DNA from: Parendozoicomonas callyspongiae | GTDB lineage: Bacteria; Pseudomonadota; Gammaproteobacteria; Pseudomonadales; Endozoicomonadaceae | Length of the DNA stretch: 64,000 bases | Reading direction: 5' to 3' | Assembly (NCBI RefSeq): GCF_023502345.1 | Contig: NZ_JAMFLX010000001.1 | Coordinates: forward strand, 1 to 64,000 | Shown: piece after piece, positions 16,283 to 23,716 of the stretch | Position numbering within the stretch: the first letter of the stretch is position 1 | Layout of the letters: each line of letters opens with the position of its first letter | The notes under the pieces: model-generated | Database searches by the model: none | The model's input: only the letters and a program-made list of their open reading frames with translations | Told to the model about the DNA's origin: nothing | Position numbers and translations under genes: made by a program

Positions 16283-16729
16283 TTATCCACAGCAAAAGAA
16301 TTCTTTGTATTTGTCCCCTTGAATAATCCCGGAATAAGTCACTAATCATTCTCTGTTGATAACTCAAGTAAACCCTTATTCTGCAAGGGTTTCATCAGTT
16401 TTTACTTTTCCTTTTAAGTTCATCCTTAAACCTGAGGATAACTTTCACTCCTAATCTTCCATTTGAATATTCCACAGGGAGTCGCTTTATTTTTAGGCTG
16501 TACAAAAAACAGACAGACTTTACACACAGGCCCTTAGCTACAGGCTTCCAGCGTTTGTCAACAGCTTTTAAAAGCAAAATCACAAGCTATTCAACGGGAT
16601 ATACACAGCTTTTGTGCATAATTTTTAACCATAAAGTTATCCACAGAAAAATGTTAGCCATTCGTTAGTAAGCCGTTAGTAATGCGTTCATACCCACCGT
16701 ATAACATGTGGAGTCTTTCATGTGGATAA
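16283..16729. promoter_or_regulatory. cluster of three perfect DnaA boxes
   Basis: TTATCCACA occurs at 16283-16291 (+), 16637-16645 (+) and 16721-16729 (-), with near matches such as TATACACAG between. Two further boxes lie singly at 18089-18097 and 21916-21924. No origin genes are adjacent, so a DnaA-titration or reactivation locus is more likely than oriC. This is an inference from motif density. Confidence 0.45.
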
Positions 16730-16753
16730 AAAAGGCTCTTCAAGAAGAGCCTT
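16726..16753 (-). terminator. terminator of the EF-G paralogue
   Basis: AAGGCTCTT / AAGAGCCTT stem around CTTG followed by six T on the minus strand; it abuts a DnaA box. Confidence 0.85.
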
Positions 16754-16791
16754 AACAAGGTGTGAATATTTTTAAAGAGCCGGAAGAGCAG

Positions 16792-18837
16792 TTACTCCTC
16801 GTTCGGGTGCTTCCACTGGTTAATCAGTTCTTTCTGTACAGCAGGAATGACTGCTTCGTAATGGCTGAACTTCATGGAGTAGGTTCCTTCACCTCCCGTC
16901 ATTGCTTTCAGCTTGTTGCTGTAATCACCCACACTGGATAATGGTGCTGTTGCCTGAATATCCAGAGAACCATCCGGACAGGCATCCGTTCCGGTTACCA
17001 GACCCCGAATACTGGCCAGATCACCGGTGATATCTCCCATGCATTGAGCAGGAACATGGATGACAATTGCGACATGTGGTTCCAGAATCTTTGGCCCTGC
17101 CTGTTGCACAGCTTCAATAAACGCTTTGCGTCCGGCAGTCACAAAAGCAATTTCCTTTGAGTCAACAGGGTGATGCTTGCCGTCATAAACAGTTACCCTG
17201 ACATCCTGCATCTGGAATCCGGCAATCCCGCCCTGGTCATAAGCTTCCCTGACGCCTTTTTCCACAGCAGGAATAAATGGGCCAGGAATCACTCCGCCAA
17301 CAACAGCATCGACAAACTCAAAACCTGCTCCGCGCTCAAGAGGCTCAATCTTCAGGAAAACTTCACCAAACTGACCGGCACCACCATTCTGTTTCTTATG
17401 ACGGTGATGTCCTTCCGAAGGTTTGGTGATTGTCTCGCGATAGGGAATGCTTGGTTCAGCTGTAGCAACATGCATGTTGAAAACATGCTCCATCTTGTCG
17501 AGCACGGCTTTCAGATGAATATCACCAATACCCATCAGAACCGTTTCATTCTGGCGCTCACGGAACTCAATTTTCAGACTGGGATCTTCGGCCGCCATCT
17601 TCTGCAGAACGTCTGACATCTTCTGTTCATCACCCTGATGCAATGGGCTGACAGCCGTGCTGGCCATGGGATCAGGGAATTGCAGAGTTTTCAGATGGAA
17701 GTTGTCTTCCTCATGGGAGTCATGAAGAACGGCATCAAAATAGAGGTTATCTGCTTTCGCAATAGCGCAGATATCTCCCGGGCCAGCTTCATCAACAGCA
17801 ATATGCTCTTTACCCTGAAGTTTATTCAGGTGAGTAATACGCAGGGGTTTTCTGCCATCACCAATATAGAGCTGACTGCCGTTACGAACAGTGCCCTGAT
17901 GGATACGGAACATGCCCATCTTGCCCATGAAAGGATCAAGAGACAGTTTGAATACATGGGCAATAACATGGGCATCAGCATCAGGCACAACACTGACTTC
18001 CTCTGCTTCCTCGCCCTCACCTTTCAGAAACAGGGGAGGATTGCCTTCTGCCGGTGTTGGCATCAGCTCATTCATCACCTTCAGCAAATTATCCACACCT
18101 GCGCCGGTTATTGCAGAGGTGAAGCAGACAGGAATCAGGTGATTTTCCCGCAGAGCTTTTTCCAAAGGTTCATGAAGCTGCTCAACAGTGATGCTTTCTC
18201 CCTGTTCGAGATAAAGCTCCATCAAATCATCATCCACCTCAACAACCTGATCCACCAGGTTACTGTGGGCTTCATCGACAGATCCAAAGGCCGTTTGTGC
18301 GCTGTCATCAGCAGTAAAGTAACAGTCAACTACCTGGCCATCAGAAGTTGGCAGGTTAACTGGCAGGCACTCCTGACCGAGCACGTCCTGAATTTCTTCA
18401 AGAATGCCTTCACAGTCAGAAGCTTCATCAATCTGGTTCACGATCACCAGCGCGCACTTATGGCGTTCTTTTAATTTTTCCCATGCGGCACGGGTAACGA
18501 TTTCAACACCATGTTTGGCGTTAACAACTATCGCAACTGTTTCTACTGCAGGCAGTGCCGAGATCGCACGCCCAAAAAGATCTGCTGTTCCTGGTGTGTC
18601 GAGAAGGTTTATACAGGATGATTTATAGGGAAGGTGGAGGAGGGAGGTTTCAAGTGAATGACCAGTGTCTTTTTCCAGGTCGGAGTAGTCTGATACTGTG
18701 TTTCGCCCTTCAATACTCCCGGGCGCTCCCGAAACGCCAACTTTATGTAGAAGCATTTCACAGAGTGTAGTTTTGCCACTGCCTGCGTGGCCAAGCAAGG
18801 CAATATTGCGAATGCGGTCGCTTTGATAGCCGGCCAT
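16792..18837 (-). CDS. elongation factor G-like GTPase (EF-G2 type)
   Basis: 681 aa from ATG 18837, which has GGAGGG 5 bases upstream; 28 in-frame codons further upstream are not family-like. G1 is GHAGSGKTTL (16-25), G3 is DTPGTADLFG, and G4 is VIVNQIDE, where the canonical N-K-x-D has Gln for Lys. Domain II and the EF-G C-terminal region (GVREAYDQGGIAGFQMQDV, then MTGGEGTYSMKFSHYEAVIP) are present. The length fits the EF-G2-like paralogues found in addition to fusA, some of which act in ribosome recycling or have no translocase activity. The gene is alone, not in an rpsL-rpsG-fusA-tuf cluster, so it is not the housekeeping copy. Confidence 0.85.
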   Translation of the reverse strand: MAGYQSDRIRNIALLGHAGSGKTTLCEMLLHKVGVSGAPGSIEGRNTVSDYSDLEKDTGHSLETSLLHLPYKSSCINLLDTPGTADLFGRAISALPAVETVAIVVNAKHGVEIVTRAAWEKLKERHKCALVIVNQIDEASDCEGILEEIQDVLGQECLPVNLPTSDGQVVDCYFTADDSAQTAFGSVDEAHSNLVDQVVEVDDDLMELYLEQGESITVEQLHEPLEKALRENHLIPVCFTSAITGAGVDNLLKVMNELMPTPAEGNPPLFLKGEGEEAEEVSVVPDADAHVIAHVFKLSLDPFMGKMGMFRIHQGTVRNGSQLYIGDGRKPLRITHLNKLQGKEHIAVDEAGPGDICAIAKADNLYFDAVLHDSHEEDNFHLKTLQFPDPMASTAVSPLHQGDEQKMSDVLQKMAAEDPSLKIEFRERQNETVLMGIGDIHLKAVLDKMEHVFNMHVATAEPSIPYRETITKPSEGHHRHKKQNGGAGQFGEVFLKIEPLERGAGFEFVDAVVGGVIPGPFIPAVEKGVREAYDQGGIAGFQMQDVRVTVYDGKHHPVDSKEIAFVTAGRKAFIEAVQQAGPKILEPHVAIVIHVPAQCMGDITGDLASIRGLVTGTDACPDGSLDIQATAPLSSVGDYSNKLKAMTGGEGTYSMKFSHYEAVIPAVQKELINQWKHPNEE

Positions 18838-19145
18838 CACTTCCCTCCTGTTGGGATTGTTTTCTATTCGCCATGAAAATCCCTTTTCATCCCCCCAGGG
18901 TACAAAAAGCGACCTGTTCAATCATGGCTCTATGAACACAACCCTTGTGTTATCCGTTCAGGAGCTTTGATCCTGTTCGGCTGTTCGAGGGTCGCGTTCG
19001 CTCTCTCAAACGTTTTTATTGACAGCTCACTTGCTGTGCATTTATTAGACAGGAAAAGTTGATATTCGGTTTGTACTGACTTCAGTATAAAGATGCCGCA
19101 ATCTGGATAAATTGTTCCCGGTCAATAGGAAGTGAGGAAAGAAAC
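18838..19145. other. intergenic region upstream of the EF-G paralogue
   Basis: 308 bases between the EF-G paralogue start and the pdxH terminator. Nothing beyond short chance frames is seen; the EF-G promoter must be here but I cannot place it. Confidence 0.4.
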
Positions 19146-19175
19146 AGAAGGCTTCTGACACAAATCAGAAGCCAG
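19146..19175 (-). terminator. terminator-like hairpin after pdxH
   Basis: GGCTTCTGA / TCAGAAGCC perfect 9-base stem with a 6-base loop, followed on the minus strand by TTCTGTTTCTTT. The T-tract is imperfect. Confidence 0.6.
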
Positions 19176-19186
19176 AGGGTAAGTAA

Positions 19187-19825
19187 TCAGGGTGCCAGTC
19201 GCTCAATATCCCAAGAAGAATCATCCTGCAGCTTATAAAGGAACCGGTCATGCAAACGGCTTGGGCGCCCCTGCCAGAATTCGATTTTCGTGGGACGTAC
19301 GCGGTAACCTCCCCAAAAGGAGGGAACAGGAACCTCTCCCTTTTTAAATTTACGCTTCATTTCATCGAATTTTAATTCCAGCATTTTACGGCCGGTAATT
19401 ACGCTGCTCTGATGGGAGCACCATGCACCTAACTGGCTGCCATGAGGGCGGCTCAGGAAATATTTCATGGTCTCGGCTTTACCGAGCTTCTCGGCTTCGC
19501 CACGGATAATGACCTGACGCTCCAGAGGCAACCAGAAAAACATCAAGGCAACCTTTGGGTTTTTCTCAATTTCGTGAGCCTTGGCGCTGGTGTAATTGGT
19601 GAAGAGTGAGAACCCTGATTCGTCAAAGTATTTCAGCAATACTGTCCGAAGGCTGGGTTGCCCGTCTTCAGCCACTGTTGCCAGACTCATGGCATTGGGT
19701 TCATGGATATCAACTTCCTGAGCCTGCTCAAACCACTTTGTAAACTGTTGGATAGGATCATCGGTGAGATCCTCCCGCCTCAGACCATCACGGGTATATT
19801 CTTCACGAAGGGCACTTAGATCCAT
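19187..19825 (-). CDS. pdxH: pyridoxamine 5'-phosphate oxidase
   Basis: 212 aa, the standard length. It oxidises pyridoxine or pyridoxamine 5'-phosphate to PLP using FMN. Family landmarks: MSLATVAEDGQPSLRTVLLK (FMN contacts), FFWLPLERQVIIRGEAEKL, SHQSSVI, PVPSFWGGYRVRPTKIEFWQ and GRPSRLHDRFLY with the substrate-binding Arg residues; the protein ends in the usual RLAP. It is monocistronic, with a hairpin after its stop. Confidence 0.97.
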   Translation of the reverse strand: MDLSALREEYTRDGLRREDLTDDPIQQFTKWFEQAQEVDIHEPNAMSLATVAEDGQPSLRTVLLKYFDESGFSLFTNYTSAKAHEIEKNPKVALMFFWLPLERQVIIRGEAEKLGKAETMKYFLSRPHGSQLGAWCSHQSSVITGRKMLELKFDEMKRKFKKGEVPVPSFWGGYRVRPTKIEFWQGRPSRLHDRFLYKLQDDSSWDIERLAP

Positions 19826-20034
19826 AACAGACTTTCACTCAATGCATTCAAACAGCCGTCAATAATGGCACTCATGCTTTGTGGAATAAAGATTCAGATG
19901 ACAGGATCAGTTTTTTCACAGATCACTAGAAGAACACGACATGTTTAAAAAATGTCTAAAATATTCTTTCCCGCTTTAAAGCTGCAGGTGGAAAGTATGT
20001 CATATCACCATACGGCAAAGCTTTTACCATCGTC

Positions 20035-21450
20035 ATGATGAAAAGCATCATTAGAGGGTCAATTCCATTTTATGCCGTTATCGCTGTACTCTTTCATGGA
20101 TTTTTTGATGATGCCTATGCAGGCGGCGGATTATCAAAACAGGCTTCTCATCCCCCTCCTCGCTACTCTGATTGGGCTAAATTTGCCGCTGAACCCGAAG
20201 AATTAAAATTATGCGTTCCCCCTCCAAAACTGCCGCTCCCTCAAAAAATTAATGAAGGCGATATGCTTCAATATCAGGCTGGACCTATGCAAAGGGATGA
20301 GAGTACCCACCCATTTACTTTACAGAGCCAAAATAGTGGGATAACGCCGTCAAAACAGACCAATAAAAGACTGCTCAAATGTGTACGAACAAAGCCATCA
20401 GAACACAGGCTATTACCAGCTACCGATAACAAGGGCTGCGTAACTATCAGCCATAATGGACAATGGATTATTACCGGCCACAAAAATGGCATTGTCAAAA
20501 TACATAGCGTGGCAAATCCAGAGCAAACATTTCAAATTGACTTTTCTGCCGGAATACAGCGCAATATTGGGTATATAGCCAGAGTAGATTTGACTCGTAA
20601 CAACACATTATTAACAGCTGTTTTTTATTCCAAGGAGAACCCCTCTTTCTCTCTCGCTATTTATGATTTTGACAGCAGAACTTTTATTTTTCCAAAATAT
20701 CTTGATGGAAGCATTCATAAACTCTCTGGAATAATGTCTCCTGGTGGGAAATTTATGGCGGTATTCCTAATTAAAGAAGGTGTCGTACAAGTAATTGACT
20801 GGAAAAACAGTCTCATTATCTACCAGACTCCTCTAAAGAATACGGGACTCATTAACCTATATTTCATCGACAACACACACATATTATTTGCCACTTACAA
20901 AAGTGCGTACAAAGCTGACTTTGTCACAGGGGAAACCAGGAATTTTTCCTATCTTGCGACACCAGACTTCTTCAGTGTAAATATATCCAATCACTGGATT
21001 ACTATTGCACATACTAAGGGAATCTCATGTTTTTACGAAGGGGGAGTTACTTGTCAATCTTATTTTACAAATTGCACATTACCTATGGTGATCAGCAATG
21101 ATGGTAAAACCCTGTATTGCTCTAAAGCAGGCAACATTTCTGGTTATAATATTTTTCTTGAAATCTTGAAAGTCCGATTTCCCTCAGGAGATTCCCTGGT
21201 TTCTGTGATAAAAATCACACCGGATGATCAGATGCTGATTGCCGGATATAGTGATGGATTCATCCGGCTGTGGAATATAGCTACTGAACAGCTTTTGCTG
21301 GAGCTGAAATGCCAGACTGAACCTATTGAACCTATTGAACCTATTGAAAATAAAATAAAAAATATTTGGGTCACTCCTGACTATGAATATCTGGTATATT
21401 CCCCACCTGATGATGAACCAATCCAGATCTACCCCTTGCATGTGGAATAA
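20035..21450 (+). CDS. exported beta-propeller (WD40-like) protein
   Basis: 471 aa. N-terminal signal (IPFYAVIAVLFHGFFDDAYA, to about residue 29), then a Pro-rich segment of ~90 residues. From residue ~130, WD-type blades appear, such as VTISHNGQWIITGHKNGIVK and ITPDDQMLIAGYSDGFIRLW. A short degenerate repeat EPIEPIEPIE, encoded by three tandem CCTATTGAA units at 21319-21346, lies between the last blades. No catalytic motif is seen; such propellers usually bind proteins. It is a lone gene flanked by a 550-base gap on its 3' side. Confidence 0.65.
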   Translation: MMKSIIRGSIPFYAVIAVLFHGFFDDAYAGGGLSKQASHPPPRYSDWAKFAAEPEELKLCVPPPKLPLPQKINEGDMLQYQAGPMQRDESTHPFTLQSQNSGITPSKQTNKRLLKCVRTKPSEHRLLPATDNKGCVTISHNGQWIITGHKNGIVKIHSVANPEQTFQIDFSAGIQRNIGYIARVDLTRNNTLLTAVFYSKENPSFSLAIYDFDSRTFIFPKYLDGSIHKLSGIMSPGGKFMAVFLIKEGVVQVIDWKNSLIIYQTPLKNTGLINLYFIDNTHILFATYKSAYKADFVTGETRNFSYLATPDFFSVNISNHWITIAHTKGISCFYEGGVTCQSYFTNCTLPMVISNDGKTLYCSKAGNISGYNIFLEILKVRFPSGDSLVSVIKITPDDQMLIAGYSDGFIRLWNIATEQLLLELKCQTEPIEPIEPIENKIKNIWVTPDYEYLVYSPPDDEPIQIYPLHVE

Positions 21451-21733
21451 TTTCCTGAAAAGCCTTAAGCCGCTATTACCCATCCCCGTCCATCAGAGCC
21501 TGTCAGAGAAAGACATATAGAATTAAATTTGTGCTATCCAATTCCAAATAAAGCGTATGTAAACCTTGTTACTTTTTTAAATTTGTTACCCTGAGAAAGG
21601 TGTTACCGCTTTATTAATGAAACATCGTAACACATGACCTGTACAAGAATTATTAATTGAACTTTAAAACCAGCTAACCAATTGTTTTTTCAGCACTTAG
21701 TTTGTTATGGCTTGCGAACTGCGTATTAAATGG

Positions 21734-21766
21734 TGCAGTCAGACAAAAAATAATTGTCTGACTGCA
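21734..21766. repeat. perfect 13-base inverted repeat
   Basis: TGCAGTCAGACAA / TTGTCTGACTGCA separated by seven A/T bases. No T-tract follows on either strand, so a simple terminator is unlikely; it could be an operator, a processed RNA hairpin or the scar of an insertion. Confidence 0.6.
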
Positions 21767-21956
21767 GCCAACCAATAATTATGATAAAGGCAAATGAACC
21801 GATTGTTTTACAGGATGCTTTTTTGTGGTGAAGCAGGATGACATACCTGATAGCTGAGTAAGAAGATCACTGGAGTGGTACGACAGAGGTCAGGGGCATG
21901 GATGCCCACAAAATATTATCCACACATTCTTTAAAACAATCCGTTCGAAACCCACT

Positions 21957-21983
21957 AAAAAGGAGCCTTAATGGCTCCTTTCT
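21957..21983 (-). terminator. terminator of the aceE-aceF operon
   Basis: AAAGGAGCC / GGCTCCTTT stem followed by TTTTT on the minus strand, 15 bases past the aceF stop. Confidence 0.85.
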
Positions 21984-21997
21984 TTTCTTATTTAAAA

Positions 21998-23626
21998 CTA
22001 CAGAAGCAGCTTTCTGATATCACCCAGCAGAGTAGAAAGCAGTACCGTAAACTTGGCAGCTTCCGCACCATTAATAGCACGGTGGTCGTACGACAGTGAC
22101 AGCGGAAGCATCAGACGAGGTTCAAACTCATTGCCATTCCAGCGAGGTTTCATATCCGCCTTGGATACACCCAGAATTGCAACTTCCGGAGAGTTCACAA
22201 TCGGAGTGAAGTAGGTTCCACCAATGGAACCCAGGCTGGAAATTGTGAAGCAGCCACCTTTCATTTCTTCAGGCTTCAGCTTCTTGGTGCGGGCTTTCTC
22301 GGCCATTTCCGCACACTCAACAGCCAGCTCCCAAAGACCTTTACGATCAACATCCTTGATCACCGGTACCATCAGGCCATCCGGTGTATCAACCGCAATA
22401 CCGATGTGAACATAGTTCTTCAGAATGCGGGATTTGCCATCTGGAGACAGTGACGCGCAGAACTGAGGCATCTCTCTCAGAGCATAAGCCGCAGCCTTCA
22501 GCAGGAAGGGCAAAGGAGTCAGCCGAGTGCCGCGAGCTTCAGCAACGGCCTTCTGTGCCTTGCGGAATGCTTCCAGTTCAGTGATATCGGCATCATCGTG
22601 CTGGGTCACATGTGGAATGTTGAGCCAGCTGCGTTGGAAGTTCTTTGCCGCTACCTGACGCAGGCGGTTGAGTTCTTCAACAACAACATCGCCCCACTGA
22701 CCAAAGTCGATTTCGGGAATCTCTGGAATACCGTTGGCGGCAGTCACACTACCTTTAGCAGCCACAGGTCTGGTCAAACGTTCTTTCACAAACGTCTGCA
22801 CATCTTCCTTCAGGATACGACCTTTCGGACCAGTTCCCTTAACCAACGTCAGATCAACACCAAACTCACGGGAAATCTTTCGAACCGCCGGACCTGCATG
22901 AACCAGACCGGGCAGAGCTGGTTTCATATCTTCTACGCTGACAGCCTTGTGGGCATGACCTGTGCGATCAACCAGAGCTGCAGGTGGGGGAATATCGCGG
23001 GAAGGTTCTTCTTCTGCTTCCACAACTTCCTCAACAGCAGGAGCAGCAGGAGCCTCAGCACCAGCGACTTCCATAGTGAAGATCAGGTCACCCTGATTCA
23101 CCTTGTCGCCAATGCTTACTTTAATACCTGTGATTTTACCTGCACTGGCGGCAGGAATATCCATGGTGGCTTTATCAGACTCCAGCGCAAGCAAAGTGTC
23201 GTCTACTTCAACGGTATCGCCGACGCTGACAGATATCTCAATAACTTCAACGTTCTCTGCACCGATATCCGGTACATAAACTTCAATTTCTGCAGACTGA
23301 GCAGGAGCAGCAGCAACAGGTGCAGTCTCTTCTACAACAGTTTCTGCGGGAGCAGGTTCACTTGTCGGCTCTTCAGAGGCAGCACCTTCAGCAGCGATAT
23401 CCATTCGCAGCATATCGTCGCCGTCTTTAACGGTGTCGCCAATGTTTACCAGAATTGCAGCAACAGTACCGGCGCGTGTTGCCGGAATTTCCATGGTTGC
23501 TTTATCTGACTCAAGAGTAATAACGGTATCTTCGGTATCGACAGTGTCGCCAGGAGCGACATTGATCTCGATGACTTCTGCGCCTTCACCACCGATATCC
23601 GGAACCTTGATTAATGCTTCTGCCAT
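21998..23626 (-). CDS. aceF: pyruvate dehydrogenase E2, dihydrolipoamide acetyltransferase
   Basis: 542 aa. Two lipoyl domains: LESDKATMEIPA with lipoyl Lys42, and LESDKATMDIPA around residue 160. They are joined by Ala/Pro/Glu-rich linkers. A peripheral subunit-binding domain follows (VRKISREFGVDLTLVKGTGP to KEDVQTFVK), then the catalytic domain ending DHRAINGAEAAKFTVLLSTL. The active-site HxxxNG (Asn instead of Asp) matches the Pseudomonas/Azotobacter E2, not the E. coli form. It transfers acetyl groups from E1 to CoA. It follows aceE after 90 bases; no lpdA is in the operon, so E3 must be encoded elsewhere. Confidence 0.96.
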   Translation of the reverse strand: MAEALIKVPDIGGEGAEVIEINVAPGDTVDTEDTVITLESDKATMEIPATRAGTVAAILVNIGDTVKDGDDMLRMDIAAEGAASEEPTSEPAPAETVVEETAPVAAAPAQSAEIEVYVPDIGAENVEVIEISVSVGDTVEVDDTLLALESDKATMDIPAASAGKITGIKVSIGDKVNQGDLIFTMEVAGAEAPAAPAVEEVVEAEEEPSRDIPPPAALVDRTGHAHKAVSVEDMKPALPGLVHAGPAVRKISREFGVDLTLVKGTGPKGRILKEDVQTFVKERLTRPVAAKGSVTAANGIPEIPEIDFGQWGDVVVEELNRLRQVAAKNFQRSWLNIPHVTQHDDADITELEAFRKAQKAVAEARGTRLTPLPFLLKAAAYALREMPQFCASLSPDGKSRILKNYVHIGIAVDTPDGLMVPVIKDVDRKGLWELAVECAEMAEKARTKKLKPEEMKGGCFTISSLGSIGGTYFTPIVNSPEVAILGVSKADMKPRWNGNEFEPRLMLPLSLSYDHRAINGAEAAKFTVLLSTLLGDIRKLLL

Positions 23627-23716
23627 ATTCTTAGCCTTCGGTCCGGCCGGGCTGATGAGATATTCCCACCAGCCCGGCTTCAGATCCTGTTCTGTTTCGT
23701 TTACTTCAGCCAGCTA

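Larger units (their letters stand above)
15743..16791. other. gene-free region of about 1 kb
   Basis: No convincing protein-coding frame on either strand. It holds the presumed promoter of the small secreted protein, an AT-rich stretch near 16005-16080, an orphan terminator at 16197-16235 (with a possible small RNA before it), three perfect DnaA boxes and the terminator of the EF-G paralogue. Confidence 0.6.
21451..21997. other. gene-free region between the propeller gene and aceF
   Basis: 547 bases. It contains evenly spaced GTTAC units at 21568, 21585 and 21602 with an inverted GTAAC at 21627, a perfect inverted repeat at 21734-21766, a single DnaA box at 21916 and the aceF terminator. No coding frame is convincing. 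Confidence 0.5.

Noticed and set aside
16005..16790. Chromosomal origin oriC
   Set aside because: DnaA boxes and AT-rich DNA are present, but dnaA, dnaN, mnmG and similar neighbours are missing; kept only as a DnaA-box cluster.
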